Shown here: piece after piece, positions 9,344 through 17,884 of the stretch | Layout of the letters: every line of letters begins with the position of its first letter | Position numbering within the stretch: position 1 is the stretch's first letter | Assembly: GCF_002207865.1 (NCBI RefSeq) | Contig: NZ_BDQM01000005.1 | Span: 62,001-126,000 of the forward strand | DNA: 64,000 nucleotides | Direction: 5' to 3' | DNA from: Colwellia marinimaniae | GTDB lineage: Bacteria > Pseudomonadota > Gammaproteobacteria > Enterobacterales > Alteromonadaceae | Notes under the pieces: model-generated | Database searches by the model: none | Told to the model about the DNA's origin: nothing | Seen by the model: the letters and a program-made list of their open reading frames with translations, nothing else | Position numbers and translations under genes: made by a program

Positions 9344-11551
9344 CTACCAGCTTTTACCTAGCGATAAAAATAGCGAATACTCACCGCCTGTGGCAGCTCC
9401 TATACCGAATACCGCAGGGCCAAAACTGGTGTCTGTGCCTATGTAAATGCTGCCGGAGTGAATTAAATCACTGTATTTAACGGTTTCATTCATAGCCCAA
9501 ACATTACCGGCCTCAATACTGGTCCCTAAATAAATAGGTAAACCTGAGCCACCGGGTACTTCACGGCCTAAATCATACTGATAAACAACCGCAGCAAAGA
9601 CTTTATGTACACCAATAAGCGCATCCTCTTGATAGCCAGACAGGTTTAAGAAACCACCTAGCTCGGTCACATGGACACTAAAGTCACTGTCATTATCTAT
9701 AGTGGCAAAAGAGGTTATACCAACAAAAGTATGGCCACCAAGACCAACAGCACCACGCCAATCAAGAGTAAAGGTCAGGGTTTTATCTGTTGTAGTGGTG
9801 GTTAAATGCGGTGAGTACTTATCATTTAGCCACTGCACTTCAACGGATAACTTATTGCCTTGCGTGGGGAAATTAATACTGTTGAGCGTATCATAAGCAA
9901 ACTTAACAAAGCTGCCATAACTCTGATAATCAAACTCATCAGTATCGGGAGTATCTAAGGATAAATCCCCCGTTTCAGCCGTTACGCCTAACTCAATAAT
10001 ACCGTTAAAAGAGTAATTATAACCTAAGGATAGCGTTGCCAAATAAGAGTCTTTACTCAGTTCAGGACGTTGATTGGTTTTTTCCCACCGGTCTTGAGCA
10101 AAGGTAACTCTAGCGCGACTGTATAAATCATGTGACTTGTTCAACGGTTGATAGAATTCACTAGCAAGTAAGGTTTCCCAACCAACTCTAACTTCATTTA
10201 ACCAGCGACCACCCTTAGGGGTAAGATCTGTCATCAAATAAGACATATTCATCGAAGTGATAGAGCGATTAGAAAAGTCTGTCTTTAAATTAAAACCAAA
10301 ATCAAAGTAATTAGGCCCCCAAGACTTAGCCTTAGTATAGAGAATTAAAACCCTACCTTGCTCGGTATCAATAAACTCAACGGTTACTTGTTCAAATTTA
10401 TCTAAGGCATAGACTCTATCAATGGCTAAATCTAAGGCTTCTTTGCTCAGTTCTTTGTTTAACTCAACGGCAAAGTGCAGGGCAATAATATCGTTTTCTA
10501 CTTTTGAATCATTGCTAAATTGAATTTCAACAATTTTGTCGGCTAGCTTAGCAAACCACTGTTGAGCTTTATTGCGCTTTTGTTGTTGATAAGCTTGATA
10601 ATCAATGTCATTAATGGCTAATTTTGCCAAAACATCTAAATTAGCCAACGCGGCTTGCTCGCCCAACTTTAGCGCTTGTGGCATAACCGACCAATCTGTG
10701 GTGCTTAGCTCATCAATGGCTGGCCGTAACAACACATCTTTATCAGTCATTAAGGCTTTTTTCGCCAAACTGGTATTGTTCGTTAAAATGGTAGATAACT
10801 GATTGAGCACGGATACGGTACTGGTTAATTCACTTTGTTCTGCTAATGGCGAGCCAATATCGACAGCAATAACAATATCGGCGCCCATACTTTTAACGAC
10901 ATCAATGGGCATATTATTGGTGATACCGCCATCAACTAACATCACGCCATCAATTTCGACCGCAGCAACAATACCTGGTACGGCGGCCGATGCTTTCATT
11001 GCTTGGTTAATACTGCCAGCATCCAGCACCACCATTTTTGCTGTTGCTATATTTGAGGCAATCGCTCGAAAGGGTATGGCCAAGTCATCGAAACTAGCAA
11101 AAGAGCTGACGGTATCCGTTGAGCGCTGTAGGATTTGATAAGCACTTTGTCCTAACAACAAGCCATGGGGAACTTTAAACTCGCCATCGCTATAACCTAA
11201 TCTTATTGATAAATTGTACCTATCTCTGTGCTGTTTATTGGCATATGAGAGTGCTGCCCTTGGGATGAAATCAGAGTAACCATCATGCCAAGGCAATGCC
11301 AGCATAATACGTTCAATTTCATCAACTTCATAACCTAAGGCATACATGCCGCCGACATAAGCGCCAATACTGGTACCGACCACATAATCGATAGGAATGT
11401 TATGTTGTTCTAGAACTTTAAGCACACCAATATGGGCCGAGCCTTTCGCGCCACCGCCACTTAAGACTAAACCAATTTTATCCCGGGCATGGACAGAAAA
11501 AGCTAACGTAGCTAGCTTAAAGAGTAAAAAAGTCAGTAAAACAAAACGCAT
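9344..11551 (-). CDS. patatin-like phospholipase with POTRA and outer-membrane barrel (type Vd autotransporter, PlpD-like)
   Basis: Layout of the 735 residues: signal peptide (about 1-22, cleavage near VHA-RD); patatin domain (25-310) with oxyanion loop GGGAKG (32-37), nucleophile Ser61 in GTSIG and catalytic Asp207 in DGGITNN; a POTRA-like segment (about 345-415); then a BamA/TpsB-style beta-barrel to the C-terminus. This is the architecture of type Vd secretion, where a lipase passenger is joined to its own barrel. Pseudomonas PlpD is the known example, with phospholipase A1-like activity. Catalytic residues are intact, so it should be active. It is monocistronic, with an AT-rich leader upstream. 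Surface exposure versus periplasmic retention of the passenger cannot be told from sequence. Confidence 0.9.
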   Translation of the reverse strand: MRFVLLTFLLFKLATLAFSVHARDKIGLVLSGGGAKGSAHIGVLKVLEQHNIPIDYVVGTSIGAYVGGMYALGYEVDEIERIMLALPWHDGYSDFIPRAALSYANKQHRDRYNLSIRLGYSDGEFKVPHGLLLGQSAYQILQRSTDTVSSFASFDDLAIPFRAIASNIATAKMVVLDAGSINQAMKASAAVPGIVAAVEIDGVMLVDGGITNNMPIDVVKSMGADIVIAVDIGSPLAEQSELTSTVSVLNQLSTILTNNTSLAKKALMTDKDVLLRPAIDELSTTDWSVMPQALKLGEQAALANLDVLAKLAINDIDYQAYQQQKRNKAQQWFAKLADKIVEIQFSNDSKVENDIIALHFAVELNKELSKEALDLAIDRVYALDKFEQVTVEFIDTEQGRVLILYTKAKSWGPNYFDFGFNLKTDFSNRSITSMNMSYLMTDLTPKGGRWLNEVRVGWETLLASEFYQPLNKSHDLYSRARVTFAQDRWEKTNQRPELSKDSYLATLSLGYNYSFNGIIELGVTAETGDLSLDTPDTDEFDYQSYGSFVKFAYDTLNSINFPTQGNKLSVEVQWLNDKYSPHLTTTTTDKTLTFTLDWRGAVGLGGHTFVGITSFATIDNDSDFSVHVTELGGFLNLSGYQEDALIGVHKVFAAVVYQYDLGREVPGGSGLPIYLGTSIEAGNVWAMNETVKYSDLIHSGSIYIGTDTSFGPAVFGIGAATGGEYSLFLSLGKSW

Positions 11552-11839
11552 AATAGTTGCTTAAAAATTAGTTAGTCAGTTAAATATGTAACATTATAAT
11601 AATGTTCAATAATTAAAATACAAGTTTAATCTCTTGACTCAATTTAGCCATCACTTAGCGAATGCGCTGAATATAATACTGACCAAGGCAATTTATTTTA
11701 ACAATTGTATGAGTAAAATAAAAAGCCCGTATGTTGAGTTTCCTTAACATACGGGCTTTGTTAACGGTACAGTGACTCCCTCAATGCCCCAAGGCTTTAG
11801 CTTTATGCTTAACCTTAGGCTTACCTTAAAGATTGATCA
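11552..11839. other. intergenic region with terminator, no gene
   Basis: This 288-base stretch lies between the phospholipase start and the end of the amidohydrolase pair. Apart from the strong terminator hairpin at 11722-11759 it is AT-rich sequence that presumably carries the phospholipase promoter; I see no confident promoter motif. Confidence 0.5.
11722..11759 (-). terminator. Rho-independent terminator after the amidohydrolase pair
   Basis: A perfect 14 bp stem (AAAGCCCGTATGTT at 11722-11735 with its complement at 11746-11759) has a 10-base loop. On the minus strand it is followed by TTTTATTTTA, placing the T-tract after the amidohydrolase operon. Confidence 0.85.
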
Positions 11840-13144
11840 TTATTTAGTATAGGCACGCGGCATATTAGTATCGGCGGTATAACGTTGACGTAATGCATCT
11901 TGGCGTGATGTTAACGACATAGCATTACCGTTAATCCACATAGCATCGACCTTGGTACTAATTTCAAACGGATCACTGCTCCATAAAACTAAATCAGCAT
12001 TTTTACCGACAACAATACGGCCAGAGTTTAAGTTAAAGCTATCGGCAACATTGGCAGTAATTGCGGCTAAGGCAGTGGTTTCTGCTAGACCATTGGCAAT
12101 GGCCACACCCGCATCAAAGCGTAATTGATTAATGTTATGGCTCTCTCCACTATTAGTGATAATAACGGTAACACCCGCTTTGCTCAATATAGCGACATTG
12201 GCAAGTGAGGTATGCAATGAATCAAAACTAGTCGGTAAGTTATCAATAGCACTCATCATTACCGTTACCTTGGCTTTCGCTATTTCTTCGCTAACTAGCA
12301 CAGCATCGCTTGCGCCAACAAGTATTAGATCAAGGTTATATTTTTGCTTTATTTTAAGTAAGGCGAGAATATCTGTTGCTCTATCCGCGTAAGCCAATAG
12401 TGGTTTTTCACCTGATAATAAAGCATACATGACCTGCTCTGCCCGCGATGGCGTTTTAGCTTCTTTTTCTTCTTTGTCTTTTCCTTGCGACTTTTTCTTC
12501 TTGGCTTTAGCTTTTTCGGCTTTAGCTAAGGATTTTTGTGCATCTTCAAGTTCATTACTCAAGGTTTGCAATTTAACCGCTCTTGAGCCTTTACGAGTGC
12601 TACCAAGTGACACTATTACCGCGTTTTGCGAGACAATAACACTGTCAAATTCACCGGATAAATTAACGACAAAGCTTTGACCGGTAAACACTTTTTCGCC
12701 ACCATGTGGCATAACCAAGTTACTGGTTATACCGCCCTTGCGCGCATAAGGTATTAAGCTCGACTTAGGGTTAAAGGCTAAACTGGCATCAAAGGTTAAA
12801 TCTGCTTTTTTATCAGAGCCGTCGCGAGTAGCGGAGACAGCGCCCACTTCAACTAAACCCAATAAGTTCTTAGTGGCAATAAAACCTGGCGTTAAAATAC
12901 GTCCTTTAGCATCGATAATAGTGTCGGCATTAAGTGAGTCTGGCACGTCATCCTTGCTATAAACGGCGGTAATTTTTCCCCCTTCAATAACAACGGTTGC
13001 TTGTAAAAGTACCCCTTGTTCAGCAACTGTATACACAGTGGCATTGGTGATAGCTATTTTTTCTGCCTGTACCGCGCTAGTTGTTAGGGCTAGTGCGCCA
13101 AACAAAACATAACGCAACGAAGTAATTAATTGAATGTTTTTCAT
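11840..13144 (-). CDS. amidohydrolase-fold protein lacking the metal-binding motif
   Basis: A 434-residue exported protein with a Sec signal peptide (about 1-27, ending TSAVQA). The composite beta-sandwich start (ITNATVYT, TPGFIATKNLLGLVEVG) and end (SGRIVVGKNADLVLWSSDPFE) of the imidazolonepropionase-like amidohydrolases are clear. Where active members have HxH after PGFID, this protein reads PGFIATKN, and no later His cluster replaces it. It therefore probably binds no catalytic metal. A Lys/Glu-rich charged insert occupies about residues 195-230. It lies 11 bases after the gene for an intact relative, which suggests a heteromeric partner or scaffold. Function unknown. Confidence 0.8.
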   Translation of the reverse strand: MKNIQLITSLRYVLFGALALTTSAVQAEKIAITNATVYTVAEQGVLLQATVVIEGGKITAVYSKDDVPDSLNADTIIDAKGRILTPGFIATKNLLGLVEVGAVSATRDGSDKKADLTFDASLAFNPKSSLIPYARKGGITSNLVMPHGGEKVFTGQSFVVNLSGEFDSVIVSQNAVIVSLGSTRKGSRAVKLQTLSNELEDAQKSLAKAEKAKAKKKKSQGKDKEEKEAKTPSRAEQVMYALLSGEKPLLAYADRATDILALLKIKQKYNLDLILVGASDAVLVSEEIAKAKVTVMMSAIDNLPTSFDSLHTSLANVAILSKAGVTVIITNSGESHNINQLRFDAGVAIANGLAETTALAAITANVADSFNLNSGRIVVGKNADLVLWSSDPFEISTKVDAMWINGNAMSLTSRQDALRQRYTADTNMPRAYTK

Positions 13145-13155
13145 TGAGGTTGCCC

Positions 13156-13238
13156 TTATTTGGTTACTGGTTTGGTTACTGGTTTGCTTGCTGGCTTATT
13201 TACTGAGTTGTTTACTGAACTGTTTACCGGTTCAGTGC
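13156..13238 (-). repeat. 12-bp imperfect tandem repeat inside the amidohydrolase gene
   Basis: Period-12 repeats related to GGTTTGGTTACT (plus strand) encode tetrapeptides such as NKPA, SKPV and TKPV at the extreme C-terminus. About seven degenerate units run up to the stop codon. Confidence 0.7.
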
Positions 13239-14730
13239 TTGCTTTGTTAGCGGCTTTACTGGCATCGCTATCAACATAACTATCTAGTGTTTGGCCAAGT
13301 AAAAAATCACTTTTAGCTTGGTATTTATCATCAAACCTATCATAAACCTTAGCGCCATCAATAAAGACTTGCTCAGCTTGGGCATAAACGCTGAACGGAT
13401 TAGTGCTCCAAACGACAACATCAGCCTTTTTACCCACCACTAAACTGCCAACTTCATCATCAATACCCAAAGATTTGGCGGCATTGGCGGTAATCCACTT
13501 AATGGCATCTTCTTCTTTTAAGGCAAAACCATGCTCATTGGCACGGTACATCACTTTCGCCGCTTCTTGGTTTAAACGTTGAATAGTTGTGCTTGAGTCA
13601 GAATGCACCACAGCACAAGAATTTTTAACCGCATCAACAATGGCAACATTTTCTTCAACCATGTCAAAAGCTTCCATTTTAAAGCCCCACCAATCTGGCC
13701 ACATGGCCGCACAGTTGCCATTGGCAGCTAATAAATCAGCAATTTTATACGCTTCAATGGCATGGTGAAAAGTACCCGAGTGATAATTAAACTCATTACC
13801 AAGGTCAATCATTACCGCCATCTCTTCCGCTTTATAACAATGGTTATGAATTAAAATTTCGCCGTCTAAAACCCCCATTAAGGTATCAAGCTCTAGATCA
13901 CGTTTTGGTGCTTTCGGGTTTTTACCAGCGCTGTAGTCACTGTCATACTTATCCCAAGCACGCTGGTACTCCGTCGCAGCAAGCCAAGCACTGCGGTAAC
14001 CGGCAACATTACCCATGCGAGTAGATGGTAATACTTTTCGGCTACCATAAACACGTTTAGGGTTTTCACCACAAGCCATCTTCAAACCATAAGGTGCCTC
14101 GGCAAATTTCATGCCTTGCATGGTTACACTGGGTACATTACGTAAAGTAACACCACGGCCACCAAATAAATTAGCTGAGCCAGGTAATATCTGTAGGGTA
14201 GTTACACCACCAGCACGAGCAGCTTCAAAGGCCGGATCTTGCGGCCAAACGCTATGTTCAGCCCAAACTTCTGAAGTATTAGGCGAGGTCATCTCATTGC
14301 CATCGGAATGTGATTCCACTTGTGGATTTGGATAAACACCTAAATGGGAATGAACATCAATGATACCTGGGGTAATCCACTTACCGGTCATATCAATAAC
14401 CTTCGCCTTACCTGCGAGTAAGTCTTTACCTACTTGCATAACTTTGCCATTAACTAACAAGATGTCGGCATCATTTAAGCGCTCACCAGTACCGGTTAAG
14501 ATAGTGGCATTGGTTAGTAAAATACTTTGCGCCGGTAGTGCTTGGTAAGTACTTGGGTAAGGGTTTTTATTGATAACAACTTTAGCATCTTGTTTTTCAT
14601 TGGGTAGACAAGCAGTTAAACCAAGTGACAACATACTGGTGGCGAGCAAGGTAAACATACTTTTATTATCAGTGATTTTTTTAGTGAATTTACCGTTAAA
14701 AAAACTGCGTGGTAATGACTTTTTAGGCAT
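13156..14730 (-). CDS. amidohydrolase family lipoprotein (metal motif intact)
   Basis: The 524-residue protein has a lipobox LGLTAC with Cys41, so it is probably a membrane-anchored periplasmic enzyme. The start is uncertain: Met25 (start at 14658) gives a shorter leader but loses the basic n-region. Metal-binding residues are intact: HSHLG after PGIIDV, HNHCYKAEE, the FHHAIEAY region and HSDSS, followed by SLVVGKKADVVVWSTNPF. This is the active-site set of imidazolonepropionase/prolidase-like amidohydrolases; the substrate is unknown. The C-terminus is a repetitive tail (KPVTKPVTK type) encoded by 12-base repeats. It is the first gene of a two-gene operon with the metal-less paralogue. Confidence 0.85.
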   Translation of the reverse strand: MPKKSLPRSFFNGKFTKKITDNKSMFTLLATSMLSLGLTACLPNEKQDAKVVINKNPYPSTYQALPAQSILLTNATILTGTGERLNDADILLVNGKVMQVGKDLLAGKAKVIDMTGKWITPGIIDVHSHLGVYPNPQVESHSDGNEMTSPNTSEVWAEHSVWPQDPAFEAARAGGVTTLQILPGSANLFGGRGVTLRNVPSVTMQGMKFAEAPYGLKMACGENPKRVYGSRKVLPSTRMGNVAGYRSAWLAATEYQRAWDKYDSDYSAGKNPKAPKRDLELDTLMGVLDGEILIHNHCYKAEEMAVMIDLGNEFNYHSGTFHHAIEAYKIADLLAANGNCAAMWPDWWGFKMEAFDMVEENVAIVDAVKNSCAVVHSDSSTTIQRLNQEAAKVMYRANEHGFALKEEDAIKWITANAAKSLGIDDEVGSLVVGKKADVVVWSTNPFSVYAQAEQVFIDGAKVYDRFDDKYQAKSDFLLGQTLDSYVDSDASKAANKASTEPVNSSVNNSVNKPASKPVTKPVTK

Positions 14731-14932
14731 CTTAATTCCTGTAGCGAAACATATTGCCCGATACCATAAATTTTTTTGGCTAAAACAACAAGGTTATGAC
14801 GACAAACAGTCAAAAAATTAGGTTTAATGACTGAGATTAAGCTCAAATCTGAGTCTATCCTTAACCCTGAGAAATTATTTATAGCCATGTCACCGCAAAA
14901 GGCTGGGGTCAGCGTATCTAAACTGGTGCTGG

Positions 14933-15556
14933 TTATTTCTTCTTAACGATAGATAAGAGTAACGCTTTAATTTTTTTATAGCGAAAAGCTAATAAAATGA
15001 GGGTCAAGATAAAATAAAACAGCGGTGAAATAAGTTCAGATTTAACCGACCAATAAAAATGAATCGCCACCAAGACAGTAATAAGATAAGAAAAATTATG
15101 TAAGCTTTGCCATGATTTACCCATTTTCCGTTTAAGGCGGTTAACGGAAGTAATGGCCAGCGCAGCTAATAACACAAAGGCAATCATGCCAACTGTGATA
15201 TAGGGGCGTTTAATAATTTCGTTAAAAAATAACGACCAAGCAAACTGCAAATCAAAGGCTAAAAAGTTCAGTATATGCATAAAGGCATAACTAAAAGCAT
15301 ATAAGCCAAGTAAGCGTCTTACAGGCAATATATAACCTTGTTTAAATTTTTTGGCCAGCGGTGACACAGTAAGCGTTAGCAGTAACAAGTTAAAAGCACC
15401 GATACCGGTAAAGTGAATCACCCGTTGTACCGGGTCAGCACCGAGTAAATCATTAAAAGCCAGGGTATATAAATTAAACAAGGGCAAAAAAGCCGCTAGA
15501 TGAATAACAACTTTCAACATCAATACTTTGTTCGCCGTGGCTATTTTTCTCTTCAT
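14933..15556 (-). CDS. msrQ: MsrQ, haem-binding membrane subunit of the MsrPQ methionine sulfoxide reductase
   Basis: A 207-residue protein with six hydrophobic segments of the ferric-reductase-like transmembrane fold. Candidate haem-ligand histidines lie in IHFTGIGAFN, FMHILNF, LHNFSYL and IHFYWS. MsrQ takes electrons from the respiratory chain and passes them to MsrP to repair oxidised methionines in envelope proteins. It starts 4 bases after the msrP stop, giving the usual msrP-msrQ operon. The 202 bases between its stop and the amidohydrolase start hold no gene I can support. Confidence 0.92.
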   Translation of the reverse strand: MKRKIATANKVLMLKVVIHLAAFLPLFNLYTLAFNDLLGADPVQRVIHFTGIGAFNLLLLTLTVSPLAKKFKQGYILPVRRLLGLYAFSYAFMHILNFLAFDLQFAWSLFFNEIIKRPYITVGMIAFVLLAALAITSVNRLKRKMGKSWQSLHNFSYLITVLVAIHFYWSVKSELISPLFYFILTLILLAFRYKKIKALLLSIVKKK

Positions 15557-15560
15557 ACAA

Positions 15561-16568
15561 CTAAAAGAACTGTCTTAAATTCATACCTTTATATAAATGA
15601 GCTACCTGCTCACCATAACCATTAAAAGCTAAAGTTTTAATGCGGTTGCGGGCAAATAAACCTCCCGTCGTTATGTGCCGTTCACTGGCTTGACTCCACC
15701 TTGGATGGTCATGCTCGGGGTTAACATTGGCGTAAAAACCATATTCCTTAGGTGCCAGCTTATGCCAGGTGGTTTGTGGTTGCTGACTTACTAACGTAAT
15801 CGACACTATGGATTTAATACTTTTAAAGCCATATTTCCATGGCACCACTAACCGAATGGGCGCACCATTTTGCGGCGGTAAAGTTTTACCATATAAACCG
15901 ACACTCATTAAAGTCAGTGGGTTCATCGCCTCATCAAGTCTAAGTCCTTCAACATAGGGGTAAGCAATACCACCGCCTAAGCGTCTATTGGCTTGTCCTG
16001 GCATCTGCTCTGGATCATCAAGGGTTTCAAACAATACATATTTTGCTGAGGCGTTAGGCGCTACTTTCTTTAATAAGTCAGCCAAAGAAAAGCCGATCCA
16101 AGGAATGACCATGGACCAAGCTTCAACACACCTCAAACGATAAATTCGCTCTTTAAGGGGAAACATACTGGTTAGGTCATGGTAATCTAAAGTGATGGGC
16201 TTATCGCATGCACCACCAATAGTTAACTGCCAAGGATTAACGTTAAAATTTTGTGCTAACTCTTGTGGTTGCTGCTTTTGTGCGCCAAATTCATAGAAAT
16301 TATTGTGGGAAATAACTTTACTTTCAGGAGTAAGAATTAACTTATCTGGATTGGTATCCGGTGTGTACTTTAACGGTGTTGTTTTGAATTTTATTGGCTC
16401 ATCTTTGGAGAACCAACCAGCGTTCGCATTAGCACTAGCAGTAGCTAACAAAGCACCCGCCCCTAAAAAGCCCATGCCCTTTAATAATTCACGTCTATTT
16501 AGATATACATCTTCTGGGGTTACATCGCTTTCTTTTAAATCGTAGCTCTTGGCTGTTTTTATAAGCAC
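15561..16568 (-). CDS. msrP: MsrP, molybdopterin methionine sulfoxide reductase catalytic subunit
   Basis: Periplasmic molybdoenzyme (formerly YedY) that reduces methionine sulfoxide in envelope proteins. The 335-residue precursor has a Tat signal with twin Arg25-Arg26 ([13 protein letters not shown]) and an Ala-rich cleavage region near residue 50. The molybdenum-ligand Cys is Cys147 in [11 protein letters not shown]. The family blocks [22 protein letters not shown] (here [14 protein letters not shown]) and the [17 protein letters not shown] region are present. The start codon is GTG at 16566-16568, supported by AAGGGA six bases upstream. A terminator at 16673-16698 insulates it from the glutaredoxin-like gene. 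Confidence 0.95.
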   Translation of the reverse strand: MLIKTAKSYDLKESDVTPEDVYLNRRELLKGMGFLGAGALLATASANANAGWFSKDEPIKFKTTPLKYTPDTNPDKLILTPESKVISHNNFYEFGAQKQQPQELAQNFNVNPWQLTIGGACDKPITLDYHDLTSMFPLKERIYRLRCVEAWSMVIPWIGFSLADLLKKVAPNASAKYVLFETLDDPEQMPGQANRRLGGGIAYPYVEGLRLDEAMNPLTLMSVGLYGKTLPPQNGAPIRLVVPWKYGFKSIKSIVSITLVSQQPQTTWHKLAPKEYGFYANVNPEHDHPRWSQASERHITTGGLFARNRIKTLAFNGYGEQVAHLYKGMNLRQFF

Positions 16569-16672
16569 AGCTAATCCCTTATTAAATATGACAACTAGTA
16601 ATAAGATAGGTTTTAGCTACATTAAATTTCAAAGCTGGCTCATTAAAGATATTACTAACATTTAAAATAAAA

Positions 16673-16698
16673 AAAGTGCGCCATCAATGGCACACTTT
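16673..16698 (-). terminator. terminator after the glutaredoxin-like gene
   Basis: AAAGTGCGCCAT/ATGGCACACTTT forms a 12 bp stem with one mismatch. The A-run at 16667-16675 becomes a T-tract on the minus strand. Confidence 0.7.
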
Positions 16699-16734
16699 AT
16701 AATAAGGTAAGTTAGCTTAGCTTAACTTATCTCA

Positions 16735-16783
16735 ACTAAACTAAACTAAACTAAAGCTAAGCTAAACTAAAGCTAAACTAAAA
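16735..16783. repeat. CTAAA-type short tandem repeat
   Basis: About nine units of CTAAA or GCTAAA run directly up to the stop codon of the glutaredoxin-like gene, preceded by related TTAGCTTAGCTTAA sequence. This is simple-sequence DNA, likely prone to slippage, with no evident coding role. Confidence 0.8.
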
Positions 16784-17158
16784 TTAAGCGGCTTTAGTTA
16801 AGGTTTGTAAATGTGCTACCACATCACTTGACTCATATAACCATTGCACTTGACCATCTGATTTTTCTATACGTAGACAAGGTACTTTGCGTTTACCGCC
16901 TTCACGAATAAGTTCTTCACTAAAATCATTTTTACCACTGATGTTACGTAGCTCAATCTTTAAACCTTCTCGTTTCATGGTACGGCGAACTTTTACACAA
17001 AAAGGACAAGATGGTAGCTGATACAAGCTTAAGCTTTGGGTTTTATCATCAATTTTAGCTTGTTCCTCTATCGCGCGTTTTGGTGAGCGCGGTGAAAAAA
17101 TAAAGTTTAGTATTAAAATTAATTGCCCTATGGGCCAACGGATAGCTTTCATCAACAT
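16784..17158 (-). CDS. glutaredoxin-like thiol protein with N-terminal hydrophobic segment
   Basis: The 124-residue protein has a glutaredoxin fold from about residue 42 with active site SCPFC (Cys51, Cys54). The cis-Pro block KVPCLRI and a C-terminal LYESSDVVAHL helix contribute to glutathione binding in the family. The first 22 residues form a hydrophobic stretch (GQLILILNFIF) followed by basic residues, so it may be anchored to the inner membrane with the redox domain in the cytosol. Met3 is an alternative start. Monocistronic, upstream of but insulated from msrPQ. The exact partner protein is unknown. Confidence 0.85.
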   Translation of the reverse strand: MLMKAIRWPIGQLILILNFIFSPRSPKRAIEEQAKIDDKTQSLSLYQLPSCPFCVKVRRTMKREGLKIELRNISGKNDFSEELIREGGKRKVPCLRIEKSDGQVQWLYESSDVVAHLQTLTKAA

Positions 17159-17332
17159 AATATTTAGTAACTCTTGTAAATAAGGTAATTTCTATATGCT
17201 TAATTAACACTTTGTTTAGGTTAACTATTAATATAGGTACTAGTGTTATAGGCGTTCAAGACACCAATTCTGGCAATTATTCTAACACAATTGTCAGACT
17301 ATTATTTTGCTGACCATTGTCCTATTAATTAA

Positions 17333-17884
17333 CTACCACATTAGGTCATCGGGAATTTGATAATCTGCATAAGGATCATCTTCATCCGTTTCTGCAGTCG
17401 CTAACTTATCGTTTTGCACTAGCACCATAGTATGGTCGAGCTCTGCGACTTTGGCAGCCGTTTCACTGGTAACAAGGTAAGTGACTTCATTTAAGCCACA
17501 TAATGCCAAGCGGCCATTGACCAGTGCTTTATGGGTGATGGTATTAAGCGATAATTTTTTAACTTTATTATTGAAGGTATAGTTATACTCACTTTCCCCG
17601 CTAACACCTGTCAGTTGGTGATGTTCAAGAATTTGCTTGATGCGTAATAGCTGTTCTTTAGTAGCAACCTCTTGTTTTTTAACATCATTAAGTGCGCTAT
17701 CTTTAGCAACTTTCTCAGCTTTCGACTTAACTAAGTCTTGTTTTACTTGCTCTTGTAAACTCGCGCCATGATCAACACCGCTACGTTTTTGCTTATTTTT
17801 TTTACGTTTATCGGCATTTGCTTGACGCGTTTTTTGCCTGGTAGTTAAACCGGCTTTGAGCAACTGTTCTTGAAGAGAAGCCAT
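17333..17884 (-). CDS. DUF2058 family protein (YaiL-like)
   Basis: A 183-residue cytoplasmic protein opening with MASLQEQLLKAGL and a strongly basic segment (TRQKTRQANADKRKKNKQK). A charged coiled-coil part and the conserved C-terminal half (YNYTFNNKVKKLSLN, ALVNGRLALCGLN) complete the DUF2058 pattern. E. coli YaiL is the named relative, annotated as a nucleoprotein/polynucleotide-associated enzyme without a demonstrated reaction. The basic N-terminus suggests nucleic-acid contact. It ends in an acidic tail (DEDDPYADYQIPDDLMW). Monocistronic. Confidence 0.85.
   Translation of the reverse strand: MASLQEQLLKAGLTTRQKTRQANADKRKKNKQKRSGVDHGASLQEQVKQDLVKSKAEKVAKDSALNDVKKQEVATKEQLLRIKQILEHHQLTGVSGESEYNYTFNNKVKKLSLNTITHKALVNGRLALCGLNEVTYLVTSETAAKVAELDHTMVLVQNDKLATAETDEDDPYADYQIPDDLMW

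Noticed and set aside
14616..14888. 90-residue minus-strand frame overlapping the start of the amidohydrolase lipoprotein gene
   Set aside because: Out of frame with a well-supported gene, no family features and no ribosome site; a chance frame.
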